From contig NC_085136.1 of NCBI RefSeq assembly GCF_035046485.1, forward strand, positions 81,981,734 to 82,045,733: 64,000 nucleotides of DNA. Reading direction: 5' to 3'. This DNA comes from Aedes albopictus. Taxonomy: Eukaryota > Arthropoda > Insecta > Diptera > Culicidae. A program made the translations under genes and the position numbers. Within the stretch, counting starts at the first letter, position 1. Each line of letters begins with the position of its first letter. Below the pieces are notes generated by a model. That model ran no database searches, was not told where the DNA came from, and saw nothing but the letters and a program-made list of their open reading frames with translations. Below, piece by piece: positions 32,110 through 44,727 of this stretch.

Positions 32110-34503
32110 TCATAGTGCAGGTAACGCAACGCAGCTGAACCTGAACCCCTGTGACGCAGCTCAGCAACTGCTTTGTCTGGCAGTTTCTGAGTGGGGAGCG
32201 GCTATCGACATCATATCGGACCCATACCGAGTACCCGCCGTTAACTGCAATTCGGTCTCGGATAGGTTCAGAAAAACGGGTAAATACCCCGTCTAGGAGT
32301 TGGTGTCTATTACCGATGAGGGCTTCGTGGTCGCCAAAGTAAACGGGGTCTTCTTCTGTAGCTGTTATGCGCCTCCGCGGTGGTCGATCAAGCAGTTGAC
32401 GCAGATGCTGGTCTGAATGATGACCGTGCTGACAGGGTGAAGGCCGATGGTAATAGCAGGTGACTTTAATGCCTGGGCTGTGGAATGGGGAAGCCGTTTC
32501 AACAATTAGCACAGTCAGATCCTTCTAGAGACACTGCCTTTACTAGATGACGACTTGTCTAATGTCGGTACCAAGGGTACCTTTAGTCGGAACGGCACGG
32601 AGCCGATTATTAACGTTACTTTTTTGTAGTTCTGGCCCAACAAGTACTTTGAACTCGAGAATGATAGGTACATTCACAGCGATCATCTGGCGGTTCGCTA
32701 CAGGTTTGACAACAACAACAGCAGGTAGCGGGTAGAGGAAGAGGCGACTAGGCCAAGGCCAAGCCCTCGTAGGTGGAAGATATCATACTTCGGTTATTTA
32801 GGAAGGCGCTCCACCTTGAGGGAAACCTACTTGGTTTAGACGGCGACATGCTGGTTGCGGTGCGGTGCTCTCGCGTGCATGCGATGCGACCATGCCTAAG
32901 CGAGTCCACCATAGAAATGAAAAACCACCGGCTTATTGGTGGACCGACGCGATTGCTGACCTGCGCCGCGCCTGCCTACGGGCTAGGCGGCGGATGCAGC
33001 AAACATGATCTGAGGAAGAGCGAAAAGAACGGCGGGTGTTCGCCGATGCAAAAGCCGCGTGAAGACCGAGATAAGGGCAAGCAAAAAAAAAATTGGGATC
33101 ATCGAGGGGCTTTCCGCGTCATGATCCTAGTCCTTGGCCTCCTTTCGTAGGACAGCCGGGGACTGGAGCTGGCGATGAGGAGAGGATATGGAACTTGCGA
33201 AGATAGCAAAATCCCTTAGCGTAGATATGGCCCCAGGTCAGAACGGAGATGTTCAGAACTGCTATGCAGAAATGTCTGGACGAGGGAGTTTTCCCAGAGG
33301 TTTGGAAGCGGCAAAGTCTGGTACTGAAGGCGGGGAAACCACCCGGAGACCCGTCGGCATATAGGCCGATATGCTTAATCGAAACGGCGGGAAGGTGCGG
33401 AAACGATCATCCTAAGGGAAGGGGGATTCGTTACTATTCAGGAGTGACTCTGAATGTAAGGAACGGGTTCAATAGCGCCAGCTGGGCGGCTATTGTCGAT
33501 GCGCTCCTTCGTCTGGGGATACCCGGGTACTTGTACAAGATTCTCGGAAGTTACTTCCATAATCGAATACTAGTTTACGACACAGAGGTTGGTCGGAAGT
33601 GCTTTCGCATAACCTCAGGAGTCTCGCAAGGTTCCATCCTGAGTCCGATGTTATGGAATGTCATGTACGACGATGAGGTTTGAATTCCCGGTGGGGGTGG
33701 AGATCGTCGGCTTCGCTGACGACACTACGCTGGAGGTTTACGGTGAATCGATCGAAGAAGTGGAATTGACTTCTGCCCACTCGATCGCAGTTGTGGAGGA
33801 GTGGTTGAGATCCTGGAAACTGGAACTGGCTCACCACAAAACTGAGGTGGTGGTTGTGAACAACCGAAAGTTGAAGTAGCAAGCGGTGATCAGTGTAGGC
33901 GATTGCACTATCACTTCGAAACGCTCCTTCAAACACTTGGGTGTGATGATCGACGATAAGCTTACCTTCGGTAGTCATGTTTATTACGCCTGCAAAAAAG
34001 CATCCACAGCTTTAGTTGCACTGTCCCGGATGATGTCCCATAGCTCTGCTGTGTATGCCAGTAAGCGCAAGCTTCTGACTTGTGGTGCTACGTCTATACT
34101 AAGGAATGGCGGTCCGACGTGGGGCACCGTGCTAAGTACCGATAGCTACCCACAGGTTAACAGGCGCCATGGGGAAGAAACATTCCACCTGACTCAGGTC
34201 CTTTCAGGCCATGGCTGCTTCCGACAGTATCTACATCGTTTCGGTCATGCGGATTCTCCCGAATGTTCGTTTGCCCGCGTTTTCGCACAATGCATGACCG
34301 CATTCTTGCCACATGCGGAGAGGACACAACTCCGGACAATCTTGTCCAGAGGATGTGTAGGGATGAGTTTAGCTGGAATGCCGTTTCAACGGCTATCACC
34401 CACATTATCTTTGAGCTACAGAGGAGGTGACGTGTGGGCTCGTAGAATGGCTAGTTCATATGCGAACAAAAGGTGGTGCAGGGGTTCGGAGGCGGATTCG
34501 TAG
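32110..34503 (+). pseudogene. R1-clade ORF2 (endonuclease and reverse transcriptase), heavily broken
   Basis: Endonuclease of the APE type starts at ATQLNLNPCDAAQQ and includes IISDPYR and GDFNAWAVEWG (about 32460-32490). Several stops fall within it. The reverse transcriptase appears at 33249-33683 (DEGVFPEVWKRQSLVL, PICLIETAG, NGFNSASW, SGVSQGSILSP). The segment of about 55 codons between PICLIETAG and RGIRYYSG, present in copy B, is gone. Catalytic FADD is at about 33715. A second deletion of about 95 codons lies after GTVLSTDSY. The C-terminal HLTQVLSGHGCFRQYLHRFGH survives but the following knuckle has lost its first C-x2-C pair. Confidence 0.8.
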
Positions 34504-35479
34504 GTCATACAGGTGCCCTGCGATCGAGATCGACCCTTACAGCGATAAAGTAGCCGAGGAGTGAACATCCTGGTAGCGTTGCTGTCGTGGTGTTGGTTTA
34601 GTAGGTTAGATCCGAGTCCGCGGTTGGAAAGGGGTCCCCGGTAAGGGCCAGGGCAGGTGGGAACCCTTCTATCAGCAACCTTCTGATGCAGCTGACAGGA
34701 TCTGAAGGGTAGTGATACCCTTGCCTCCAGCAGGTCGGAGTGTGTTGCACGTAAGCATCAGTTCTTGATGCTTGCTAAACAGTTGAGCGCGGGCGTGGTG
34801 GTTGACCCATCCCGCCTTTCGAGGACAAAGAGAGTTTTGAGGACCACTCGGGAAATTGGCTAAGCGCCAGTATGCTACCTTGGTGGACTCTCCAAATCGA
34901 ATCATTGATGTTCGTTGCTACAGGCTACGCAGCTAACCTTGAGGGTGCGATGTGCACTAGCCCCTCTCTAAAACAATGCCTTCTTGGAGGTTCCAGAGAG
35001 ACGTAGGGTTTGGCGACCATGGGAATGTGTTAAGTGGGTCGCGGAAAGAGTAGTCCTGGCTTTTACTTTTGTTGTAGAAGACGGCCTTAGCCCCACACTA
35101 CCCGAACCTTCTTGTTCGGGTGTCTGTTGAGCAAATTAAAAAAAAATAATAAAAACACTGACACACATACAGACATTTGCTCAATTCGTCGAACTGAGTT
35201 GAATGGTATTTGAGACTCGGTCCTCCGGGCCTCAGATCGAAAGTCGGTTTTTCGAGTGAGCCCTTCTTATGGATGTAAGAAGAGTAAAAAAACGTCCATT
35301 GGCGTAACTAGGATTTTTTCCTGGAGGGGGCCCAGGGGGGGCCTGACTTGAGAGAATTTTAAGCGGGATGGGCGCCCGATATGTGAATATGCAAATCAGT
35401 ATTGTAGTTTTGAGTAATCAAAATGACTGTTTCTGATTTGTTCATAGTTTTGTAAACTACATGAGTACGAAAAATTCCT

Positions 35480-38400
35480 CCAAGATTTTTTTCCACAGCT
35501 TAATTCAGTGATTCCATCTTGGCTTCTTCCAGAAATTCAATCAAGAATTCATCTAGGGATTCCACTAGACATTTTTTCGGGGATTTGTCCTGAGATATCT
35601 TTAGAGGTTCCTCCAGTAATTGTTCCAGTGCTTTTTTCGAAGTTTCCTTCAGGGATTTCTCCAGAGATCCTTTAAGGTATTTCTGCAGGTATTCAGAGAT
35701 TTCTACAGATTTGATTTCTTCATTTTTTTATCCAGGAATATTCCTACAAAAAATCTTCCAGGTATTCGCTAAGAAAGCTCTCCTGAGATTCCATAAAGAG
35801 TTCCTAATGGGGCTTGCTTCCGGGATTCCTCATCGGGTTTCTTCAGAAATTACTTCAAAAGTTCCTCCAGGGATTCACCGGAAATTTCTTCTGTTATTCT
35901 TACAAAAACGAATTCCGAGATTATTATAAACATTTCTAGAAGAACTCTTATTGGGATTCCTTCAGAAAATCCCGCACGAATTAATCCAGGATTTCAGGAT
36001 TTCCTCAGGAATTTCAGCGTTTCTTCAGTATTTCCCCTGAGAATTCTTCAGAAAATCCTCCTGGAATTCCCTCAGAAATCGCACTTTGTATTTCATCAGG
36101 AATGAATCTTGAGATTCCTCCAGGAACTCCTTCGGAAATTCCTCTCGGATTTTTTTCAAGAATTATTCCAGGTATTCCTCCTGGCATGCCTCTAGGATTT
36201 CATTCAGGCATTTCTCCGGAGACTTCTGCAAGAGTTCTACCAAGAATTTCTCCAGGTATTACCCCAGGTATTTCCTCATGAATTACTCCAGGAATTTATT
36301 CAAGTTTGGATCCAGGAATTCTTCCATGAATTCCTCCGAAAATTCTTCCAGGAATTTTTTCTTTAGGGTTTCCTCTGCACATTCCTCCAGGATTTATTTC
36401 ATGGATCCCTCCAGGAATTCCACCGATGATTCCTGCAGTAATTCCTCCAGAAAATCCTCCTGGAACTCCACCAGAAATTCTTTTCTGAATTCGTCTAAAA
36501 ATTTCTCCAGGAATTCCTTCAGAAATTTTTCCATGGATTCCTTCCAGAATTCCTCTCGAGATTCTTCCAGGAATTCATTCAGGGATTCTCAAGATATTCA
36601 TTTAGTGATTCCTCCTGCAGTTCTTCCATGAATAGTTCCACGAATTTTCCCCAAGATTTATTTCCTATAGAGATTTGTCCAGGAATTCCTCCTGAGGTTC
36701 TCCCAGAAATTGTCTCAGGGATTCCTCCAGGTTTTTTTTTGCAAGAATTCCCCCAGGGATTCTTCCAAGTAATTCTCTAGAAATTCCTCTAAGGATGCCT
36801 CCAGGAATTCCTAAAGAGGTTACTTAAGTATTACCCCAAGAATCCCTTCAGAAAGTCCTCCAGGAATTGATCCAGGAACTCCTATAGAAATTCCTTCAGA
36901 AATTACCACCGCAATTTCTTCAGGAATCCCTCCAAAACTTCCTCTGGGAATTCATCTAGAAATTTCTCTTGGATTTTCTTCAGAAATTTCTCTTGGAGTT
37001 TCTTCAGAAATTTCTCTTGGAATTTCTTCAGAAATTTCGGAAATTCCTCCATTAACTGCTTCCAGAATTTCTCTCGAGATTCCTCCAGGAATTCATTCAA
37101 GAATTCCGCAAGGAATTTATCCAGAACTTCCTGCAGGAATTTTTCCAGAACTTTCAAGGCATTCCTCCTGAGGTTTCTCCAGAAATTGCTTCAGGGATTC
37201 CTCCAGGGATTTTTCAAAGAATTTTCCCAGGGATTCTTCCAAGGAAATTTCTCTAAGGATTCCTCTGGGAATTTTTCAAGAGGTTTCTTTAGAAATTTCT
37301 CCTGGGAGTTTCTCCATGGACTCATTCCGGGATTTCTCCAGTAATTCATCTAGAGATTGCTTCAGGAGTTCTTCTAAAAACTCCAAACTCCACTAGATTG
37401 CTCCCAGAATTCTTTTGAAAACTCCACCAGGAACTCATCTACAAATGTATCCAGAGATTACTCCAGGCATTAGTCCAGGTATTTCTCCAGGGATTTTTCA
37501 AGGAAATTCCCCAGGGTATCCTCCAGGGTTTTCTTAAGGAATTTCTCGAGAGATTCCTCCAGGAATTGATACAGGCATGCCTCCAGGAATTTATCCAGGG
37601 GTTACTCCAGGCATTCCTCCAGAGATTTCTATAGGGATTCCTCCAGGCGTTAATCCAGGATTTCTTCAGAAATTACTACCGCAATATCTCCAAGAATTTA
37701 TCTAGAAAATCTTCCAGGGATTCATTTAGAAACTACCCCAAGAATTCCTCCTGGAGTTTATCCAAGAAATATTCCAATAATTCTTCCTGGGATTCCTGAA
37801 TGATTTCCTCCTGTGATTTCTCTAGGAATTCCTTCAAATATTTTTTCAGGAATCTTCCAGGAAATCCTCAAGGGATTCTTTTAAAAATTTCCCCACAAAT
37901 TCTTTCTGGAATTTATTCAAGAATTATTCTAGGTATTCCTCCTGGCATTCTACCAGGATTTCATCCAGGCATTTCTCCAGGGACTCCTCCAGGAGTTCTA
38001 CCACGAATTTCACCAAAAAATACCCCAGGTATTTCTTCAGGAATACTTTCGGTAATTTATTCAGGAATGGATCCAGGAATTCCTCCAGGAATTTCTTCGA
38101 AAATTCGTACAGCAATTCCTTCAGGAATTGTTCCAGGAATTCCTCCAGAAATCCTTCCAGGGTTTCCCCCAAGAATTAATCCAGGAATTTCATCTCCGCG
38201 GTTTCCTCTTCACATTCCTCCAGGAATTATTTCATGGATTCCTCCAGAAATTCCTCCGATGATTTCTCCAGTAATTCTTCCAGAAATTCCTTCTGAAATT
38301 GCTCCTGTAAGTCCTCCAGAAATTCCTGGAACTCCATCAGAAATTCCTCTTAGAATTCCTCTAGGAATTTCTCTAGGAATTTCTTTAGGAATTTCTCTAT

Positions 38401-39420
38401 GAATATATTCAGAAATTTCTCCATGGATTCCTTCCAGAATTCCTCTAGAGATTCTTCCAGGAATTCATTGAAGGATTCCTCAAAGAATTGATTAAGCGAT
38501 TCCTCCTGGAATTCATCCATGAATAGTTCCATGGGATTTCCCCAAGATTTCCTATAAAGATTTGTCCAGAAATTCCTCCTGAAATTCCACCTGGAACTTG
38601 TCCGGAAGTTCCTCCAGGAATCCCGCCTAAGGTTCCTCCAGAAATTTGTTTCAGGGATTTCTCCAGGGTTCTTTCCAAGAATATCTCCAGGGATTCTTTC
38701 AAGAATTTTTGTAGAAATTTCTCTAAGAAATTTTGCGGGAATTCCTTATGAGGTTTCTTCGGAAATACTCCAGGAATTCCTTCAGAAAGTCCTTCAGGAA
38801 TTCATATAGGAATTCATATTCCTCTTGGAATTCCTTAGAAATTACTACTACAGTGTCTCCAGGGGCTCTTCAAGAAATTCCACCAAGATTTACCGTAGAT
38901 ATTTCTTCAGCAGTTCCTACAGGAATTTCTTCAGATATTGATCCAGGAATCCCTCCCGGAATTTCTTCGGAAATTCCTACAGCATTCCTCCAGGAATTTC
39001 TGCAGGAAATCCTTTAGAGATTGCTTCCGATATTCGTTCAGGAAATTCTTCAGGAAATTCTATAGGATTTTTTCCAAGGGAATCCTCCAGAAATTCTTTC
39101 AGGTTTCCTCTAGGAATAAATCCATGAATTTCAACTCCAGGGATTCCTCTAGAAATCCGTCCAGGAGTTATTTCACAGGTTCTTCTAGAAATTCCACCAG
39201 AAATTCCTCCAAGCATATACCGGAAATTCCTGCAGGGATTCCTCTGTGAGATTCCTCCAAGAAATCCTCCTGGAATTCCTCCAGAAATTCCTCTGGGAAT
39301 TCTTCTAGAAATTTATCTTGGAATTCCATCAGAAATTTCTCTAATGCTCCAGGCATTACTCCAGGAACTTCTCCAGGGATGCCTCCTTCAGAAATTTATC
39401 CATTAACTTTGGAGCCAAGG
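35480..39420 (+). repeat. Degenerate minisatellite, ATTCCTCCAGGA type, about 3.9 kb
   Basis: Hundreds of loosely conserved units of about 15 bases built from ATTCCTCCAGG, AATTTCTTCAG and GAATTCCTCC, all in one orientation. Open frames across it (for example 37800-38402, rich in GIPPGI, and minus frames rich in EEFLEE) are low-complexity translations of the repeat, not collagen-like or coiled-coil genes. Confidence 0.9.
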
Positions 39421-40293
39421 ACTGAAAGTCTCTTTAAAAAAGACAAATCTATCAATCAATACATTAACTTTTCCAGGGAATCCGCCAGGAATTTGTCCAA
39501 AAAAGTCTATTTTATATCGCTCTGTAAATTCGGTATTCTTTCTTATTCCACTGATCGAATCATTCCACCCATTAATAGAAGCCAAGAAATTCTCCAAGAA
39601 GTCATCCAGGAATTCGTTCACAATTATCTTATGAATACCAAGTCTTTTACAAGTCCAATCATGAATACCTTCAAACTTACGATTGCATCTTGCAGCACCA
39701 GCTTTTAAATATATTAAAACTTCCTCAATGACCATTTGAATTGGTGCGTTGTTTGATAGACGCAAAAATACCCCTGGCCCACGAAATAAAAGAAATTAAT
39801 AGTGACCGACTAGAAATCACCTCCAGCATGGTTTTAATGAATACACTCGCGTTTACGCTTTAGCTACGTACATCTATTCTCATTAAGAATTCACAAACTT
39901 TGGCTGGCATTCCATGGCAAATTCAACCAGAGTTTTTTTCCCATATGATACTTGATTTCCATAAAGAAGCACTTAACCATATTTTGCAGTAATGCTGCTA
40001 GAAAATTCAAAGATTCTTAAAGATACCCATCCAGGAGTTTCTGGATATTATCATTTAGATTTAATTTCTCAGCCATTTAAAAAAGAAGATGTACAAAGTA
40101 CATCTGATGTACTGCTTTTTATATAATTCTGATTATATAATATTTTCAAACAAAACTAACTAACTACATAGACTATTTTGGACAATGATCTTGTAAAGAG
40201 TGACAAGTTGAGAATTGTCTCAAATAACTGTCAATTCAAACACATATTATGCCAAATAAATTTCTATTACTGTACGTGCAGTTGAAATCCGGA

Positions 40294-40656
40294 ATTTTCG
40301 ACTAGCGAAGTTGGATTTTTCTCCAAATCCGTGCACCACTTCCGAAGTAGGTCCGACGCACGGATTTGGAGAAAAATCGAAGACTACTTTATCAAGAAGA
40401 CATGCAACTCTGTTATTTTCCCATACTAACGGCAAGCGTCACCGACGGCATCGCCGCCTGGTGAGCTAAGGTGGTACATTTGTGTAAAAGTGTAAGAGTG
40501 TATTGGTGCGAGTATGAAAATTTACACATACTATCATGAATAGTGCCACCTTCATCCGGGGTGGCGCTGCTAGCAGTGACTCCCGATTTTCAGCAGTGTT
40601 GCAAGTCTTGTTGATAATGTGGTCTTCGGAAAAATCCAACTTCGCTAGTCGAAAAC
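40294..40656. mobile_element. Small inverted-repeat unit
   Basis: TTTTCGACTAGCGAAGTTGG at 40294 mirrors CCAACTTCGCTAGTCGAAAA ending at 40656. Just inside the left end is a further hairpin (CTCCAAATCCGTGC with GCACGGATTTGGAG). Probably a MITE nested in the hAT-type element. Confidence 0.65.
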
Positions 40657-40832
40657 TCCGATTTTCAACTAAATTGAGAATATAGATCTATGTTTGTCAC
40701 CACGACAGTGGTTTCAGATTTTTTCTAATTTCCATATATAAAGTCATGAAAAATTTCTGGGGGGGGCCTGGCGGATTCTGGGGGGGGCCTGGCCCCCCTG
40801 GCCCCCCCTCTAGTTACGCCAATGAAAACGTC

Positions 40833-41747
40833 ATTATACAGGTTAACCGTAGCTCAACACAGCCATTATTTAAACTTGACCTTATTTCTTTCGCCCCAAA
40901 TTTCAACCTACAAAGCACTTAAACTGCTTAGACAGCAAACACGGAAGCCGACAAGGACATGCCCTTGAACGCACCCGAGCCAAAAAAGCCATTATCAAAG
41001 CGTCGCTTCAAAATGGGTTTCCTGTTATTTTCTTCTACTGCTACCAACGGCCGAGCCATTATAATCATTCCAACAACTTCCACTTGGTAGCCCATCCGAA
41101 GCCCGCCGAGCTCGAACAAACAAACGTACAAAATCTGATTAAACCGATGTTCAACAAACGATCACAATCTAGGGGTGGCTGCCGCCGCGCCGCCATCCAT
41201 TCTAGACCGAATAGTCTCTCTCTAGCTTATTGGTGCCACTAAGACCGCGTCCGCGTCAAAAAGATTGATGACTCCGATGATGGATTGCGTTGATGCGTTT
41301 CTTCTTGTTTTGCAGTGGGCTGCGCGAGCGGCAAAGCATCTCCCGCCAAAAAGCCAACCAGAAAATCTCGGTCAACCTTGGTTGTTGTAGGTACCACTTT
41401 CCCAAAATGCCGAGCGCGGCGACGCGACGATGGGCGCCGGCCCAACTGCTGGAATGAGGATGAGCCGTGCACGCGTTTCCGGTATTGTTCAACGAACCGT
41501 CAATCCCGCTCCGGTAGTAGGTACGGTCCGTCGTCCCGACGCGATGGTCGGGTAAGACAAGCGAATCTCATTCAACCGCTTGTTATCTCTGCACGCAGCG
41601 TTGGTTGCGTTAAATTGAATGAAATTAGAGGATATGAAAATATGGTCATAAAGTTAGTCTCGCGGGGTAATCTAATTGGGACGGTGGAGCGGTGAGATTC
41701 AGGTCGGCCTTTCGTTTTTCGGTTGGGATGTTGTGGCTTGGTCCTGG
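40833..41747. other. Unassigned DNA
   Basis: Relatively GC-rich from 41160 to 41700 and free of recognised repeats. Short frames on both strands overlap and show no domain. Possibly unique DNA, such as an intron or intergenic segment. Confidence 0.4.
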
Positions 41748-42224
41748 TCAGTGATGGAAAACAGTGAGGAATGCAGCTAAGTAGACACAAACGCAAAGCT
41801 ATCCTACTCGTGAACAACAGAAGCCAGAATATATTCGCACTTCCTTCACTCGCGAGCTAACGAAGCTGGTCGCACTCGTGATTGATTCGCGAAGCAGCTC
41901 TGAACATTTTTCAATTTTGTGAAAAAACGAATTTACACGGCCGACAGATTAACTTTTCAGGAACAATAAAGTACAAAACACTACTATCTGATGGATAATT
42001 ACTTGTTTTGCTATTAAAATCGCGCTAAAATACAATTCCCGCATCTCCACTTGTTCTTCGCGAATAAAAATTCATGAGTGTTTTTGTTTTTGTTGTGCTT
42101 CATACTCGTGAAGCAAGCGGGTGCGAATAAACTCACACACGGCTTACTCTCGGCACCGTGAGTAAACCGTTTGTTGCTTTTACACTCGCGAGTTGATTCA
42201 CGATGAGAGTGTTTCCATCTCTGA
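41748..42224. mobile_element. hAT-like MITE
   Basis: Ends TCAGTGATGGAAAACA and the complement of TCAGAGATGGAAACAC. GTCCTGG lies on both outer sides (41741-41747, 42225-42231), extendable to 8 bp if the outermost base is counted as target. Subterminal ACTCGCGAG and ACTCGTGA motifs repeat near both ends. Confidence 0.7.
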
Positions 42225-42469
42225 GTCCTGGTAGCGGTTCGCCCACGCTACCATCTGATTATTGGCCGCTTCTTTTGCGTAACATTCTACTGAATGGAAG
42301 CAGCAATCCACCAACCGAGAATAAGCGCAATTTGGGCTCAATGTGTAGGATGAGAAGCGCGAAACCACTCAAAGGCGAAGTCGGTTTGAAAGCAGAAAAA
42401 TTATTTTAAATGCCGTTTCGAGAACAGCCGCAAAACGGATCTGGCTGTTACTTACGTTTGTATTTTTTG

Positions 42470-42595
42470 TTCCTTTAGGTGAATGCCGAACAACAAGTTC
42501 ATCTGGGTTCAATTCCCGTCCGGTAGTCATTCTTAGAAAAAAAATCTATTTATTTTACAATTATAGTTGTAAGTATGAAAATCAATAGCGATAGA
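42470..42595 (+). mobile_element. SINE fragment with B-box-like end
   Basis: GGGTTCAATTCCCGTCCGGTAG resembles the T arm of a tRNA-derived SINE head; no acceptor or A-box region precedes it. AT-rich body follows. Family not identified. Confidence 0.4.
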
Positions 42596-42658
42596 GTCGA
42601 CACGAATGCCACTCTAGTGGTAAAATGTCTTTAATAAACTAATAATAATAATAATAAT
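42596..42658 (+). mobile_element. 63-bp retroposed 3' fragment with (AAT)n tail
   Basis: A short piece ending in AATAATAATAAT is flanked by AATAGCGATAGA on both sides (42584-42595 and 42659-42670). It looks like a severely 5'-truncated LINE or SINE copy. Confidence 0.65.
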
Positions 42659-42898
42659 AATAGCGATAGACAAACTAAAGTCCAGTTGTAGCGTAAATTC
42701 GCGAAATAGAAGAACTGTTGAGCTACCGGCAGGGAACTGCTTCGGTGAAATTATTACCAAGTTGGAAGTGCTCCCCCGAGAGCATTTCCGTTGGTCATCG
42801 TGGGTTGAGGTGGAGAGCTAAGAGAAAGGTACAAAACGGAGATAATGAACGATTCATCTTTCTAGACTCAGATGCTGAGTCAATTTAACCCTCTAATA

Positions 42899-43502
42899 CT
42901 CAATCCCGCCTTTAAACGGGGTGTAGTTTGAGCATTTTTGTAATTTTTGTTTCGTGGAAAATCTTTTTTTTTATATTTTTGGCTGATATTTAGACTGTTC
43001 TGTATATCTCAAAATGGTTTTTGGTGTATTTAAAAGCGTATTTACATTTTTTTTAAATCATTGAAAAATTGATGTTTTAGTCACCTTTTAGAAGTCATTG
43101 TTTATTTTGTATTGAATCGCTACAATTAACATATTTAAAATTTTTCCCAAATCATTCTATCCTTGTTTAATAGTTTAAGGGAATCGAATACACTCTAAAA
43201 TTATTTTCCTTAAAATACACGGAAAATAAAATTTACTGTGAAAAAAATTTAAAATAATAATATTTCAACAATAATCATAAAATCTCAAAATGTTTTCATC
43301 TCAAAAAAATCGTTCCCCAAATTGGCTTCCAGGAAAAATATAAAAGTGTGGGGATGTTCAAAAATAAAAATTAGAAAAATCAAAAACTGAAATTCACGAA
43401 ATCGAGAATTAAAAAGAATTATCTTCCAAAACATGTTTAAATCGATTTTAGATGACGAAAAATGATATTTAGATCAAAATAAAAAATTTGGGTATTAGAG
43501 GG
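42899..43502. mobile_element. piggyBac-like MITE, copy 1
   Basis: Flanked by TTAA on both sides (42895-42898 and 43503-43506). Ends CCCTCTAATACTCAATCCCG and the complement of CCCTCTAATACCCAAATTTT. The TTAA target with CCC ends is the piggyBac pattern. AT-rich and non-coding. Confidence 0.85.
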
Positions 43503-43589
43503 TTAAGGTTTTGCGCGACGGGTATAAATCGATGATGGGAGTCGCGAATTGGTGGAGTTTATTAATGTAAACCAGTACTTGGACATGCG

Positions 43590-44262
43590 TACCAAGTCAT
43601 TTCAGAGAGTTTCAGGAGCGTTTGATAGCATTTCAAGGGTGGTTCTTGGGGTTTTCAGTAGCATTTGAGGAGGTTTCTGGAGTCTTTTAAATGCGTTCTA
43701 AGGGATTGCAAGAGTATTTCAAATAGATTGCAGGCATTATGAGGGCGTTTCAATGGGATTATGTAGGTTTTAAGGGCGTTTCAAGGTATTTTAGGGGCGA
43801 TTTTTTTTAGGGTCTCTGGAGCCTTTTAAGGTCATTTCAAGAGGTTTCGCTAGTCTCAAGAGCTTCTTAAGAGCATTTAGGGGTATTTCAACGAGATTAC
43901 GGCAATTTCAGGGACTTTTAGGTTTCAGGGGCGTTTCAAGACATTGTAAAGGCATATCCGAGAGTTTCAGGAGGTCCAGGAAAGTTTTAAGGGCATTCCA
44001 AGATGTTTCAGTGGCGGTTGATACCATTGCCAGAGTTCTTCAAGGGGTTTCCAGGGTCGTTTCAGGGTGCTTCAAGGTTCTTTATGAATTTTTGGGACGT
44101 TTTAAGGACGTTCTGAGAGATTCCAGGGGCATTTAGAAGCATTTCAGGGACACTTCAGGGGCTATCCAGGAACATTTTAGGGGGATTTCAGGAATGTTTT
44201 GAGGCCGTTCCAATGATTTTCAGATGCATTTTAAATGGATTACGTGGAAACCAGGAGCGTAT
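43590..44262. repeat. Degenerate TTTCAGGGGC-type short repeat
   Basis: GGCGTTTCAAGG, TTTCAGGGGC and GAGGTTTC units of about 10-12 bases. It continues after the TIR element at 47473. Confidence 0.65.
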
Positions 44263-44727
44263 CAATGCACACTGGGCCAGGAACAGAAATTAGCAAGACA
44301 AAACCTCTAGCACATTGGGGTTACGTCCAATCAAGTTGGTGTCTTCGGCAAAGTTGTTGGGTTTTATCTGCGCCTCAAATTGCGCTTGGAATTTAGTTCG
44401 TAAAACCGCCGCATAAGTGGCTCTGCGGTGCTAACTTTTTTATTCTACATCCTAGAGCTTTGGCGTCTTCGGCAAAGTTGTAGAACAGGCAAAAATATGA
44501 AAAGTTGTCGAAGACACCAAAACTGTAGCTCTTGAAATAACAAAGTTACATTGATTTTTATAAACGAAAGACTTAAATTTTCGGTTTTATGTCATTCTCT
44601 TGTTTTCAGCCTACCTACATGTTGCCATAGCAACAGAAAACAACAATCGCAGTAGTCGAACAAGATCGTACATTTGAAATTGTATTTCACTCTTGCAACA
44701 ATCATGCGTTTTTAGAAATAATCTATA

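Larger units (their letters stand above)
31160..35288 (+). mobile_element. R1-clade non-LTR retrotransposon, copy A (decayed)
   Basis: Order: possible 5' UTR, ORF1 with zinc knuckles, ORF2 with endonuclease, reverse transcriptase and C-terminal zinc knuckle, then a 3' UTR ending in an A-rich stretch and a TTCGTCGAACTGAG segment. Same family as copy B at 47.7-51.5 kb. Compared with copy B it has many stops and shifts and at least two internal deletions in ORF2 (near 33400 and 34150). Its right end lies 8 bp from the hAT element's left end. Confidence 0.8.
35297..40824. mobile_element. 5.5-kb hAT-type TIR element filled with minisatellite
   Basis: Ends CATTGGCGTAACTAGG at 35297 and the complement of CATTGGCGTAACTAGA at 40824, followed inward on both sides by GGGGGGCC-rich tracts. 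Flanked by the 8-bp duplication AAAACGTC (35289-35296 and 40825-40832). The interior is mostly the ATTCCTCCAGG minisatellite (35480-39420), then AT-rich DNA and a small palindromic unit at 40294-40656. No transposase frame, so non-autonomous. Confidence 0.88.

Noticed and set aside
31160..35288. Classical rDNA-inserted R1
   Set aside because: No 28S sequence flanks the copy. Clade is supported by protein motifs, target is not.
37800..38402. GIPPGI-rich frame resembling collagen
   Set aside because: Translation of the ATTCCTCCAGG minisatellite. Glycine spacing is not a strict Gly-X-Y pattern, and other frames are equally open.
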